This document shows positions 51,881 through 60,990 of a DNA stretch of 64,000 nucleotides, one piece after another. The first letter of the stretch is position 1. Every line of letters starts with the position of its first letter. Made by a program: the position numbers and the translations under genes. The DNA lies in assembly GCF_009797935.1 (NCBI RefSeq), contig NZ_VOLC01000030.1, forward strand, positions 1-64,000, written 5' to 3'. The DNA comes from Lunatibacter salilacus. GTDB taxonomy: Bacteria; Bacteroidota; Bacteroidia; Cytophagales; Cyclobacteriaceae. The notes under the pieces were generated by a model, which saw only the letters and a program-made list of their open reading frames with translations, did not search any database and was not told the origin of the DNA.

Positions 51881-52618
51881 TTACTCTACAAATTCCACCC
51901 GGATATTCTCCAGGACAATCTCAGAAAGCAATTCCAAATTGCCAGCTTTAAACAGCCCCTCCATGTCTTCCAAGGGTGTGTGTTTAATTGCGGGCTTGTA
52001 ATTTTCATAATCCAAAAACAACAGCCCGTCCACTTCATGCGTATGGATGACCTTTCTAAACCGCACACCCCCACCTTCGGTATGATAGGTGTAAGCAAGG
52101 TAATCTATTCGCTTTGTATCCTTGTTGATCCAGTATAGGAATTCGTCATCGAAGTCCTCTCCCCCATCTTCTTCCGCAAAGGTTACTTTAATTACATCAT
52201 ATTCTTTCCCTTCCAAGTTGGATTCTCCTTCAAGGCTCTTATATACTGCAGAATCATTTAACCCATAAGGCAAAAATGCAAAGTAAGCAACCGAATTGAC
52301 CGAGTTGGTAAATGCCGTTTTCCTTTCTTCAGTCAACGTCACTGGCTGACCGTTTATGGTTCGCTGGAAACCTTCATTATTCAACACATCCCGTACCTGC
52401 CCTGTGGAGTCTGAAAACGCCCTGACATATTCAAACCTGTCGGGTGACTTAAAAATCTCGTAGGAAATGTCCCGGAAATCAAAGTAGATTTTGGCCTTTT
52501 CATACGCCTTGCCCCCATGGGCTGCAATGGCATCGTCAATGATTTTTTCCGCTTCTGTTCTGGTTTGGCAGGAAGTAGCTAAGAGTAAAAGGACAAATAG
52601 GTAAATGTTGTGGCGCAT
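51881..52618 (-). CDS. DUF6503 family lipoprotein
   Basis: 245-residue lipoprotein with lipobox LLATSC (signal about 1-16), then the DUF6503 pattern: KIIDDAIAAHGGKAYEKAKI, YFDFRDISYEI and the distal FLYWINKDTKRIDYLAY. Members resemble LolA/outer-membrane lipoprotein-sorting folds and may bind a hydrophobic ligand, though function is unknown. It lies 45 bp before GH113 and 52 bp after GT2 within the cluster. The ATG at MRHNIYL is chosen. Confidence 0.85.
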   Translation of the reverse strand: MRHNIYLFVLLLLATSCQTRTEAEKIIDDAIAAHGGKAYEKAKIYFDFRDISYEIFKSPDRFEYVRAFSDSTGQVRDVLNNEGFQRTINGQPVTLTEERKTAFTNSVNSVAYFAFLPYGLNDSAVYKSLEGESNLEGKEYDVIKVTFAEEDGGEDFDDEFLYWINKDTKRIDYLAYTYHTEGGGVRFRKVIHTHEVDGLLFLDYENYKPAIKHTPLEDMEGLFKAGNLELLSEIVLENIRVEFVE

Positions 52619-52670
52619 CTGAATTAGAAATAAGTTTGTGAAGATACCGAAATTTATCAATTTCCCTACT

Positions 52671-54146
52671 TCAAGAAATTGATTTTAAGCGGTAACTTCG
52701 AAAGGAAGTAATGCTGACCAAACTGTATCCCAACGCTAACATAGCGTGAAAAACAAGCATTTCATAGGTTTGGGTATAGATGGAAAGCCCAACTATCGCT
52801 GTGAACACCACCGCAAACACGGCTTCTATATACGTAGTGGCAGGCACCTGGACTGAATGGTACACATTCGTTTTCCAACCCGGCTTTTCCAAGGACAAGT
52901 TATATTTAGGGGTTCGGACAAAAGGCGATTTTTTCCCGGTCAGCCCCTCCCAAACTGCTTGGGCATTGTGAAGCGCCAAGCCCATGGAAACGGAAAGAAA
53001 CAAAGGAAGCTCCCAAATAAACCGACCGACTCCCTGCCAGGAATAATGTAGCAAACTCAGATTAGCCACAAAGTAAACCAAGGCAATCACCACAAATCCA
53101 ATCAGAAAAACAGCGGCAGCCTGGAAATAACTATCTGGAATCCACCCCTGGTAAAAAGCCCACCAAACTGGAATACTGCTAAGACTTACTAGTAGCACGG
53201 CAATAAAAATAACCGCATTTAACAAATGGGCAGTGGCGTGGAATTTTACCCGGAAAGATAGGGGCTTGCTCCATACATCCCGCAGGTGTTTGACGGCACA
53301 TTCAGCACCGCCTTTGGTCCAGCGAAACTGCTGGGATTTGATGGCCGACATCACCGGGGGGAGTTCGGCTGGAGATTGGATGTCGGGGCGGTAGACAAAC
53401 TTCCACCCCCGCTGCTGTGCCCTATAGCTAAGGTCCAAGTCTTCCGTTAAGGTATCGGCCTGCCAGTTGCCCGCATCGATGATACAGGATTTCCGCCAGA
53501 TACCTCCGGTCCCGTTGAAATTGATAAACGCATTTTGTTGATTTCTTCCCATCTGCTCCACCATAAAGTGGGCATCCAACGCAAAAGCTTGCAATCTGGT
53601 AAGGACCGAATAATCCTCATTTAAATGTGTCCAGCGGGTCTGCACCATACCTGTCATTTCATCCCGAAAATGGCCTACTGTACGCAACAAGAAATCAGGA
53701 TCCGGAACAAAATCCGCATCAAAAATAGCAATTAGTTCACCGCTTGCCCGAGCCAATCCGGCCTTTAGCGCACCCGCTTTAAACCCTTTTCTGTCTTCTC
53801 TGTGAATATACTGGAAATTGACGGCTGGAAACTTGGCTATGCTTTGCTTTATCAGCTCCGCCGTCTCGTCCGTACTGTCGTCCAATAGCTGTATTTCAAG
53901 TTTATCCGCCGGATAGCGAATCTTGGCTGCCGCCTCAATCAGCCGCACTACAACATATTTTTCATTATAGACCGGCAACTGAACGGTCACTGGAGGCAGA
54001 TCCTTGGCATCCAAAGCTTCGGGCTTTTTGGTCCATGCTTTAAACTTGAAAAAATAAACCAACAGGTGGGCCTGAGCCATGCTGTATAGCAATACAAACA
54101 CCATGGCCAAAACATAAACACCCAAAAAGAAGTACGTGATTGCCAT
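52671..54146 (-). CDS. Processive glycosyltransferase family 2 (cellulose-synthase-like)
   Basis: 491-residue membrane GT2 enzyme. An N-terminal TM helix is followed by the GT-A domain with LLDDSTDETAEL, the DxD in FDADFVPDPDFL, the TED base in LTEDLDLSYRAQQRGW, and QQFRWTKGG (QxxRW acceptor motif). Four to five C-terminal TM helices could form a channel. It therefore adds sugars repeatedly to a polymer or lipid, as CESA-like enzymes do. The nucleotide sugar is unknown. Its ATG overlaps the polyferredoxin stop by one base (TAATG), so the two are coupled. Confidence 0.9.
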   Translation of the reverse strand: MAITYFFLGVYVLAMVFVLLYSMAQAHLLVYFFKFKAWTKKPEALDAKDLPPVTVQLPVYNEKYVVVRLIEAAAKIRYPADKLEIQLLDDSTDETAELIKQSIAKFPAVNFQYIHREDRKGFKAGALKAGLARASGELIAIFDADFVPDPDFLLRTVGHFRDEMTGMVQTRWTHLNEDYSVLTRLQAFALDAHFMVEQMGRNQQNAFINFNGTGGIWRKSCIIDAGNWQADTLTEDLDLSYRAQQRGWKFVYRPDIQSPAELPPVMSAIKSQQFRWTKGGAECAVKHLRDVWSKPLSFRVKFHATAHLLNAVIFIAVLLVSLSSIPVWWAFYQGWIPDSYFQAAAVFLIGFVVIALVYFVANLSLLHYSWQGVGRFIWELPLFLSVSMGLALHNAQAVWEGLTGKKSPFVRTPKYNLSLEKPGWKTNVYHSVQVPATTYIEAVFAVVFTAIVGLSIYTQTYEMLVFHAMLALGYSLVSITSFRSYRLKSIS

Positions 54147-55690
54147 TAATTCTTAACTGTAATCGATTTATTTCCAATAATGATGGGCATGTCACTTACC
54201 CGTCCACTTTCTTCCCCATTTTCCAACTTCAAGACGCCCCGAGGGCAAACTGCCGAACATACCCCGCATCCTACACAAGAGGCTCGAACGATATTCTGAC
54301 CCCGCTGTGCATACCAGCGAACGTCTATACCCATTTCGCAATAGGTGGAGCAGTTGCCACAGGAAATGCATTGGCCACCGTTGGTTGTAATTCGGAAGCG
54401 GGATTTAAAGCGCTGCACAATTCCCAGGTAGGCCGCCAATGGACAGCCGAAGCGACACCACACCCGATTTCCCATAAAGGGATAAAACCCAGTCCCAATC
54501 ACCCCTGCAAACATGGACCCGATCATAAATCCGTAAATGGAATGCACCTGATCCGTGGCATTTCCCAACAGGCCAAATTCCATAAAGTAATTGGCAATTG
54601 TCATCGCAGTCATGACTACCGCAAAGACCAATACACCATGTACCAAATAGCGTTCCACTTTCCACGCTTTCAGGCTTTTGTCGGACAATTGCCGATAGGG
54701 ATCACCCAGCGTTTCCGCCAGCCCCCCGCAGCCGCATACCCAGGAGCAATACCAACGCTTTCCGTAGAAGTAGGTAAAAAGAGGAACCCCCACGACAATA
54801 AGAATAATTCCCCATATCAGCATAAACATGCCCAAAGCTCCCGAACTTACCATGCCATCTATGCGGTACTCAAAGAAGAAGGAATAATCCAGCGGCCAAA
54901 TATTTTTGAAATCGTGCCAGGGCATATTAAGTAAAACGAGGATCTCCGGAAGCATAAACGCAAAGGCCAATTGAAAAAACATCACCGAAGCGGTTCTTAT
55001 GGTTTGATAGGCATTTCCCTTGTATTTCCTAAACATGCGTATGCCCATCACCAAAATGGCAAGGGTGTAGATAAAGCCATATAAAAACCACTGACTGGCG
55101 GGATTCCCCGACAGCGCCATACTCAGCGGATCTACCATCAGCACCAAATTGGTCAGGTAGGCGGGAAACCAATAGAGGATGATGTAAAATACTATCAAGT
55201 AGGTACCGGTGATAATGCCAAGCAAACCCCGGGATTTCATGGATGAGAAATAAATCCCGTCATTTTTGATCCCATCCGGTTCATGACGATATAAGGGCAA
55301 AATATACATAAGCCCGCCAATTACCGCCAGTACTACGGATATCAAAAGGAAAAAATAAGGACGTTCATTTACCGGACCTAACGAAGAAGCCTTGGTGAGG
55401 ACAAAGGCGTAATCATCCCAGATTACGTTATCCCATTCCTGCCTTTCCTTGAGATCCTCATTATGGGTGCTGAAGCGGTCGTTAAAATCACCAATAAAGC
55501 GGAAATTGGAGGTATAGGTTTGTCCGTACATTGGGGAAAGCACCTCCAGCAGTTGCTCTTGGTGGATTTCTTTGACATTTTCACGAACGATCTCTTCCTC
55601 TAGGCGGTAATCACCTATAAACGGTATCACCGAAAAGGCTAGAAGTCCCATTAAGAAAATGGCAATACCTACATACTGTATATTTTTCAT
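54146..55690 (-). CDS. NosR/NapH-like membrane polyferredoxin
   Basis: 514-residue inner-membrane electron-transfer protein. An N-terminal TM helix and a periplasmic domain (about 30-120) are followed by several TM helices carrying the NosR/NapH/CcoG motifs WYCSWVCGCGG and RVWCRFGCPLA. Two cytoplasmic 4Fe-4S clusters follow (CISCGNCSTYCEMG and CVGCGVCSAVCPRG). It probably passes electrons from cytoplasm to periplasm. It is not adjacent to nitrate or nitrous-oxide genes. It is coupled to the FAD oxidoreductase by ATGA and to GT2 by TAATG, which suggests one redox-glycan operon. Confidence 0.9.
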   Translation of the reverse strand: MKNIQYVGIAIFLMGLLAFSVIPFIGDYRLEEEIVRENVKEIHQEQLLEVLSPMYGQTYTSNFRFIGDFNDRFSTHNEDLKERQEWDNVIWDDYAFVLTKASSLGPVNERPYFFLLISVVLAVIGGLMYILPLYRHEPDGIKNDGIYFSSMKSRGLLGIITGTYLIVFYIILYWFPAYLTNLVLMVDPLSMALSGNPASQWFLYGFIYTLAILVMGIRMFRKYKGNAYQTIRTASVMFFQLAFAFMLPEILVLLNMPWHDFKNIWPLDYSFFFEYRIDGMVSSGALGMFMLIWGIILIVVGVPLFTYFYGKRWYCSWVCGCGGLAETLGDPYRQLSDKSLKAWKVERYLVHGVLVFAVVMTAMTIANYFMEFGLLGNATDQVHSIYGFMIGSMFAGVIGTGFYPFMGNRVWCRFGCPLAAYLGIVQRFKSRFRITTNGGQCISCGNCSTYCEMGIDVRWYAQRGQNIVRASCVGCGVCSAVCPRGVLKLENGEESGRVSDMPIIIGNKSITVKN

Positions 55691-57069
55691 GCCCGTGAAC
55701 CGATTAGTCTGTGGAAAAAGGAGGGTTTTTTTATGGTAATGGATCTGCCTGTTTTTTGTCTGTACTTGGCCAATACTTCCTGAATGTGGTTTTTGAAAAA
55801 TTCAGGATTGAAATTGGCCTTGTCCAACTGGCCCAGAACCGTGGCCATTGTCCAACCCTCTGAAATGGCCGTATCAAAAAAGTCGTGCCTTAACCTCCAT
55901 CCAAAGGCATTAACCCCTAGTAAATTATCATTGGACGAATTATAAACAAAACGGATTGCTGTCCTGTCTTTCTCCCAATAAAAGGTATCGGTTCCGGGTT
56001 CCAAAGTTGGGGGCACCTGTCCGTAGGTTTGGTATTCGATATCCATAAACTTGGCGGAATTGAACCAAACACCAGGGAGGTAGGGTACAGAACTGTTTGC
56101 CGTTAGGTTGTGTGCCAGGGTTTCGCCGTGCATGCGGCCGGTGTACCATACCTGTTCGATGGTTTTCCGATCAGCAGCGGGCCGCTCCCTGAATTCGGCA
56201 CAATCGCCAATAGCGAATACATCAGGAATATTGGTTTTGAAATAAGCATCAACCAAAATGCCGAGACTCAGGTCCAAGCCTGTTTTATCATTATCCGTTA
56301 ATCGCTTATTATTTTTCTCCAGAAAAGTAATATTTGGCCGTACCCCAACTGTCAATCCGACAAACTCGCAGGCGATTTCCTCTCCGGATTTGGTCTTTAA
56401 CGCCCTCACTCTGCCGGTATCATCTGAAAGAATTTCTTCCAATTCAGTTTCCAAGCGCAGGTCAATATGATGGGTACGGATATGCCTATTGATAAGCTGT
56501 GCTTCTTCTTTGGGAAGCACATTATCCCAGAAATTTGATTCCCTAACCAAAAACGTAACAGGAATATCCCGGCTGCGAAACATCTCGGCCATTTCTATGC
56601 CGATCAGGCCTCCTCCTACCACCACCGCACGGCGGACGGCGGGAGTGTTCTTTTCCATCTTTTCCAAATCCTGCATGGAATACAATCCCTGCACTCCCTC
56701 CAAGTCCTGACCCGGCCAGCCAAATGTATTGGGTTTGGACCCTGTTGCCAAAATCAGGGTATTGTATGGGATGCATTCTCCTTCAGCAAGCAACAATTCC
56801 TTCTTATCAAAATCAACCTGCGTTACCCATGCTTTTTTTAAAGCGATACGGTTCTTATCCCAGAACCAATCTTCATAGGGCTTGGTATGCTCGTATTTCA
56901 TATGGCCCATATAGATATACATCAGGGCGGTTCGGGAGAAAAAGTGGTCGGTTTCTCCGGAAATAATTAATATCTCAGCCTGCCCGTCCTTTTTCCGGAT
57001 ATGACGGGCACAGGTGACACCGGATATGCCGTTGCCGATAATGACGATCTTTCTGGCAGAATTACTCAT
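55687..57069 (-). CDS. FAD/NAD(P)-dependent oxidoreductase
   Basis: 460-residue pyridine-nucleotide-disulphide-type oxidoreductase similar to the FAD modules of NirB and ferredoxin/rubredoxin reductases. FAD-binding IGNGISGVTCARHIR is at the N-terminus, LILATGSKPN is mid, the NAD-binding Rossmann motif is VVVGGGLIGIEMAEMF (about 147-162) and VFAIGDCAEF is the second FAD contact. No redox-active CxxC is seen in the usual place. A C-terminal extension of about 100 residues is present. Most likely it feeds NAD(P)H electrons to the polyferredoxin, whose gene overlaps by 4 bp. Confidence 0.9.
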   Translation of the reverse strand: MSNSARKIVIIGNGISGVTCARHIRKKDGQAEILIISGETDHFFSRTALMYIYMGHMKYEHTKPYEDWFWDKNRIALKKAWVTQVDFDKKELLLAEGECIPYNTLILATGSKPNTFGWPGQDLEGVQGLYSMQDLEKMEKNTPAVRRAVVVGGGLIGIEMAEMFRSRDIPVTFLVRESNFWDNVLPKEEAQLINRHIRTHHIDLRLETELEEILSDDTGRVRALKTKSGEEIACEFVGLTVGVRPNITFLEKNNKRLTDNDKTGLDLSLGILVDAYFKTNIPDVFAIGDCAEFRERPAADRKTIEQVWYTGRMHGETLAHNLTANSSVPYLPGVWFNSAKFMDIEYQTYGQVPPTLEPGTDTFYWEKDRTAIRFVYNSSNDNLLGVNAFGWRLRHDFFDTAISEGWTMATVLGQLDKANFNPEFFKNHIQEVLAKYRQKTGRSITIKKPSFFHRLIGSRA

Positions 57070-57838
57070 TCAGCGACCAGTCGTAAGGGAGGTGGGAAAC
57101 TTTTGCATTGGCGTTTATTTTTATTTGGGCATATCGGTTCAAGTACTCAATTAACGATTCATTTTTGGTAAAGTCACCTTTAAACCAAGAAAAAATCTTG
57201 GAAATTTCTACCTTATCCCGTGCAATTTTATTTCGCTTGGGATCATTGATAAATCCTTTAGCTACCTTATCCAATTGGGCTTCAAGATTTTCGGCGGTAA
57301 ATGCCTCGTTTAACAGCGGTGGACAGGAAAAGGAAGCACAATTGATGGCAAAGTGGATGCGGGGCTCATCAAATTCCTTTCGGAGGATTTTGTGTTCGAT
57401 TTCATCCAGGGAGGCATCCTCTCCGCCAATTTTAAAAAATTTCAGGTGCCAAACCGTATTTACCAGCGGAATATTGAGGGTTGGCTTTAGGTCCTGAATA
57501 CTTGATACGGGGTAGTTGTCAATTATCAACTTGATCGTAAAGGCATTGTAGGCATTGATCCAATAGGCAAGTTGTTCCTCCCGCGACCAGGTATTGCGGT
57601 CGGGGGCGTTGTTGCTAAGTTTGTCCAAGTAGATCTGAAAGGTTTCCTTTTCCGCTATAAAACCGGTGTAGTTTACCCGGCCATCGGAAGAAACATGCTT
57701 TTTCAGCAATGCGTCAAAGAGCTCGTGTGTGGGAGGCGTGGATCTCTCCTGACCCAAACTGGAGGCTTGGCAGGATGCTTTGCCCATTAAGCAGCACAGC
57801 AGAAGGAGATAACTTATAGGATATATCGCTTGGATCAT
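57062..57838 (-). CDS. DUF547 domain-containing exported protein
   Basis: 258 residues: a signal peptide or anchor (YPISYLLLLCCLMGKASCQA) and a DUF547 domain with LAYWINAYNAFTIKLIIDNYP, EIEHKILRKEF and the Cys-containing HFAINCASFSCPPLL. The conserved Cys/His pattern suggests a papain-like hydrolase or transferase fold, but no activity is established. It overlaps the FAD oxidoreductase gene by 8 bp (ATGAGTAA), so it is coupled to it. Confidence 0.88.
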   Translation of the reverse strand: MIQAIYPISYLLLLCCLMGKASCQASSLGQERSTPPTHELFDALLKKHVSSDGRVNYTGFIAEKETFQIYLDKLSNNAPDRNTWSREEQLAYWINAYNAFTIKLIIDNYPVSSIQDLKPTLNIPLVNTVWHLKFFKIGGEDASLDEIEHKILRKEFDEPRIHFAINCASFSCPPLLNEAFTAENLEAQLDKVAKGFINDPKRNKIARDKVEISKIFSWFKGDFTKNESLIEYLNRYAQIKINANAKVSHLPYDWSLNE

Positions 57839-57924
57839 TGAAGTAAATTAGGAAATGATTAACAATTCGTGCACGTACTAACTAGACGGACCAAGGGAAT
57901 ACTCCTGACATTATTTCTGAAAAT

Positions 57925-58419
57925 CTAATATACCTTCTCCCCCTGATTTAACCAAATGCCCCAAGCACGGCTATAGGCGTGTACCTTCATGGTTTCATTA
58001 TCGTCGGCATAGACGGGATGCCCCTCGTTTACCCAGTGAAAGACACCTCCATACAGGTTGTATACTTCCTGATATCCCGCAGCTACCAGCTTTTTGCCGA
58101 TATCCTGACTTCGGGCACCGATGGAGCAGTACACTACGATAGGTTGCGTCTTGGGAATATCCTTTACGGTGCTAAGGTCAAAAGAATTATACCCGACCAG
58201 TCTCGCGTCATTCAGATGGCTGACGGCAAACTCCTCCGGCTCCCTGGTATCAATAAGCACGGCTTTGCTGAGAATCTCCTTTTGGTCCGGATAGACAACC
58301 GGGAAATCCTTGTCGTAGTAGGTATGCAATAAGGTCTTATAGGCCAGGCTTTGGCCGAACAGCACCCCTTTGGCAAGTAGGAAAACCATCAGAATTAGCG
58401 AAATGCGTTTTGATTTCAT
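57925..58419 (-). CDS. Exported rhodanese-like protein
   Basis: 164-residue single rhodanese domain with a signal peptide (LLAKGVLFG). The active-site loop is VVYCSIGARSQD (catalytic Cys followed by a six-residue loop), with ILIDTREPEEF and NLYGGVFHWVNEG as flanking family motifs. In the periplasm it could transfer sulfane sulfur or act as a thiol carrier. It is the most upstream gene of the cluster, 86 bp before the DUF547 gene. Confidence 0.88.
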   Translation of the reverse strand: MKSKRISLILMVFLLAKGVLFGQSLAYKTLLHTYYDKDFPVVYPDQKEILSKAVLIDTREPEEFAVSHLNDARLVGYNSFDLSTVKDIPKTQPIVVYCSIGARSQDIGKKLVAAGYQEVYNLYGGVFHWVNEGHPVYADDNETMKVHAYSRAWGIWLNQGEKVY

Positions 58420-58777
58420 GAACGGGTAACAATAGGGCGGAAAAAATAGTTTGTCGGCCTTATTTGAACCTTCGGATTATTTTCAGGTTGACACTGGATC
58501 TGTTTTTCTTTGAAAAGAGGCTCAAACTTCAAGCATCTGATACTTTTTGAAAAAATAAAATTTGAAATCCAGAAGAGGGGTTCGATCAAATGGGGCCCTT
58601 CGTTATCAACACGTTAACCAAGCACTATTAATAAAAAAAGCCAAATATTTTCCTATGTGTTAGCCAAAATTACCAAATATAATGTCAACACTTTCGACCG
58701 ACTTGTGTTATCTTAGGATACGATAACCACTGATTGCCAAAAAAAGGCATCAAATTTTTACCATCAATCAACACTTT
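58420..58777. other. Intergenic region with divergent promoters
   Basis: A 358-bp gap between the divergent rhodanese and CDP-alcohol transferase genes. It is A+T-rich with no frame I would call and no tRNA or long repeat. It should hold promoters for both sides, but I find no convincing paired -33/-7 boxes. Confidence 0.5.
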
Positions 58778-59545
58778 ATGTCCAAACTAGCCCCTGCAGA
58801 CCGCTTTATCGATCTGTCAGATTATGGAAGGCCGCTAGCCAACTACGCCGCAACAAAGCTTCGAAACAGTCCTATCACTCCCATTCACCTAACCTATCTA
58901 TTTGGCGTGTCCGGCTTATTAGGCATTTATTTCCTTCTCTACGGGCATTTTCTAATAGCGGGCATTTTTTTGCTATTGAAGTCTGTCATCGATGCGGCCG
59001 ATGGCGAACTGTCCCGTGTCAAAAATACGCCCTCCCACAGCGGCAGGTACCTTGACAGTATTTTTGACATCCTATTAAACCTGCTTGTCTTATTGGCCAT
59101 CTGCCAATATACCTCTGGAAACATCTGGCTGGCACTTGCGGCCTTTTTGGCTGTTCAACTGCAGGGAACGCTATACAATTACTACTATGTGATCCTCCGC
59201 AGCAAATCCAAGGGGGCGGATGGGACAAGCAAGATCTTTGAGCGAAAGCCGCCCAGCGCACTGCCTGGAGAAAACCAACGGACGGTAAACACGCTCTTCT
59301 GGATTTTTTATGCGTTATATGGGGTATTTGACCGGGCGGTGTATTGGATGGACCCGGGCGCATTAAGAGCCCAAACATTCCCCAACTGGTTTATGACGCT
59401 ACTATCCATATATGGTTTGGGATTCCAGTTACTGCTAATCGCCATCCTGCTGTCGGCCAACCTGATCGGCTCTATTATCCCCTTTTTTATCGGGTACTCG
59501 GTCTTGTTTTTGGTGTTTATACCTCTGCGGAGGTGGGTTGGTTGA
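58778..59545 (+). CDS. CDP-alcohol phosphatidyltransferase family protein
   Basis: 255-residue integral membrane enzyme that transfers a phosphatidyl or phospho-alcohol group from a CDP-activated donor. The family motif is intact with one Ala-to-Ser change: DAADGELSR then GRYLDSIFD (about 70-97), supplying the metal-binding aspartates. Six or so TM helices surround it. The alcohol is unknown (inositol-, glycerol- or sugar-phosphate types are possible). It stands alone between the redox-glycan cluster and the recombinase. Confidence 0.88.
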   Translation: MSKLAPADRFIDLSDYGRPLANYAATKLRNSPITPIHLTYLFGVSGLLGIYFLLYGHFLIAGIFLLLKSVIDAADGELSRVKNTPSHSGRYLDSIFDILLNLLVLLAICQYTSGNIWLALAAFLAVQLQGTLYNYYYVILRSKSKGADGTSKIFERKPPSALPGENQRTVNTLFWIFYALYGVFDRAVYWMDPGALRAQTFPNWFMTLLSIYGLGFQLLLIAILLSANLIGSIIPFFIGYSVLFLVFIPLRRWVG

Positions 59546-59598
59546 TAGAGATTTTTGACAGAACCGCCAAATGGCCGGTGGACCGTCGCTGAGTTTTC

Positions 59599-59682
59599 TT
59601 AACAGTGGTTGTCGGATCTCGCAGTAAGGAAATCAACGGCCGGATTTCAATTTGAGAGAATAATAGGTTGATAATTCCGGCC
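59599..59682 (+). repeat. Repeat fragment and hairpin before the recombinase
   Basis: TTAACAGTGGTTGTCGGATC followed by TCGCA (59599-59623) resembles the insertion-bearing distal unit of the pfkA array (CTAACAGTGGGGGTGGAATC then TCGCA). It is followed by an inverted repeat GGCCGGA (59638-59644) / TCCGGCC (59676-59682). No gene. It may mark the old edge of the inserted region downstream. Confidence 0.4.
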
Positions 59683-59772
59683 TATAATAGAAAAAGCGGC
59701 TTTTTTATACAGTTATCCCCATTAGAAAATCCAGAAAGTTTGTATATTGTGGGTGTCAACTTTTTGAAGCCT

Positions 59773-60894
59773 ATGTGGAAGACTATTATTTTAAAAAACG
59801 ACACTTTTCGGAAGCTTCCGGTCATACGGCTGGAGTTTCCGTATGACTTTGAAACAAAAGAAATTGTAAAAAGCTTTCCGGAATGCAGGTGGAATATCAA
59901 GGAGCGTGTATGGGCGGTACCCTACACACCAACTCAGGTTACCGAATTGCTGCAATTTTTCAAGGGTAAAAAGATTTGGTTGGACTACAGCGAGATCCAA
60001 AAGGTAGATTTGCCCGAGAAATATCCCGATATGGTGCCGTTGGACGATTATTTACAGCGGGAAATCCGACGTTTTAAGGATTGGCTTCGAAACAGGCGCT
60101 ATTCCGAATCCACCATTAAGACTTATTCGGAGGCTGTGGCGTTGTTTTTCCGGTTTTTGGAAAACAAAGCACCCAGCAACATTACCAATGAGGACTTGGA
60201 GATTTTTAACAGGGATTATATCATCCGAAGAAAGTACTCCGCCTCCTATCAGTCCCAGGTAATCAATGGGGTGAAGTTGTATTTTGGGATTCTGGAGGAC
60301 AGGCGACTTAATCCGGAGATTATCAAGCGTCCGAAACAGCCCAAGACGTTGCCGAATGTGCTGAGTAAAGAGGAAATATTGTCCATCTTGGAGGCCTTAT
60401 CAAACACTAAGCATCGTTTTATGCTGGTGATGCTCTATTCGTGCGGATTTAGAAAGGGGGAGCTTTTAAACCTACAGTTATCACACATACAGCCCGATCG
60501 GGGTATCATTATGGTTAGAAACGGAAAAGGAAAAAAGGATCGAATAGTTAGGTTTCCCGAGATGTTGCATGATATGTATAAGGAATATTTAGAAGCCTAT
60601 GACCCGAAAAAATACGTGATAGAAGGAAGAGGGGGAGGACAATACGGCGAAAGAAGTATGGCAAAAGTACTTAGCAATGCTGTGGAAATAGCCGGGATTA
60701 AAAAACCAGTGACTCCACATTGGTTACGGCATAGCTATGCGACCCATTTGCACGAGGGAGGTACGGATATACGCTATATCCAGGAGTTACTTGGACATAA
60801 AAGCAGCAGGACCACGGAGATATACACCCACGTAAGTACCCGGGAAATAAAAGAGATCCGGAGTCCGATTGAGGACATGGATATCAAAATATAG
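59773..60894 (+). CDS. Tyrosine-type recombinase/integrase
   Basis: 373-residue site-specific recombinase. The N-terminal arm (1-75, with FPECRWNIKERVWAVPYT) resembles the extra domain of many Bacteroidota integrases. A core-binding SAM-like domain (about 85-180) follows. The catalytic domain has Arg in SCGFRKGELLNL, Lys in NGKGKKDR, HWLRHSYATHLHEGG, LLGHKSSRTTEIYTHVS (His and nucleophile Tyr), and a tail EIRSPIEDM. All catalytic residues are present, so it should be active. It lacks the IntI-specific extra helix between the Lys and HxxR motifs. The ATG at MWKTIIL fits homologues; a TTG 35 codons upstream is open too. Directly downstream lies the first attC-like site. Confidence 0.9.
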   Translation: MWKTIILKNDTFRKLPVIRLEFPYDFETKEIVKSFPECRWNIKERVWAVPYTPTQVTELLQFFKGKKIWLDYSEIQKVDLPEKYPDMVPLDDYLQREIRRFKDWLRNRRYSESTIKTYSEAVALFFRFLENKAPSNITNEDLEIFNRDYIIRRKYSASYQSQVINGVKLYFGILEDRRLNPEIIKRPKQPKTLPNVLSKEEILSILEALSNTKHRFMLVMLYSCGFRKGELLNLQLSHIQPDRGIIMVRNGKGKKDRIVRFPEMLHDMYKEYLEAYDPKKYVIEGRGGGQYGERSMAKVLSNAVEIAGIKKPVTPHWLRHSYATHLHEGGTDIRYIQELLGHKSSRTTEIYTHVSTREIKEIRSPIEDMDIKI

Positions 60895-60984
60895 TTGGAA
60901 CTAAAAGTGCACCAAGCCAACAAGATTAGGAGATAATCCGAACTTAAAGTGCGGCAAAGTGCGGATATAAACGAGTTACCTGCC
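60895..60984 (+). other. attC-like recombination site 0
   Basis: Interrupted palindrome with attC architecture. AACT (60899-60902) pairs with AGTT (60974-60977), GCAC (60909-60912) with GTGC (60959-60962) and GCC (60916-60918) with GGC (60953-60955). An apical hairpin is GATTA-GGAGA-TAATC. The right end GTTACCTGCC (60975-60984) is the exact reverse complement of GGCAGGTAAC at 61852-61861. That is the rule linking the core and inverse core of one integron cassette. Confidence 0.5.
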
Positions 60985-60990
60985 ATTTTA

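Noticed and set aside
59773..60894. Canonical integron integrase IntI
   Set aside because: The IntI-specific extra helix between the catalytic Lys and HxxR is missing, and the N-terminal arm is of the Bacteroidota integrase type; it is therefore called a tyrosine recombinase with only a possible cassette role.
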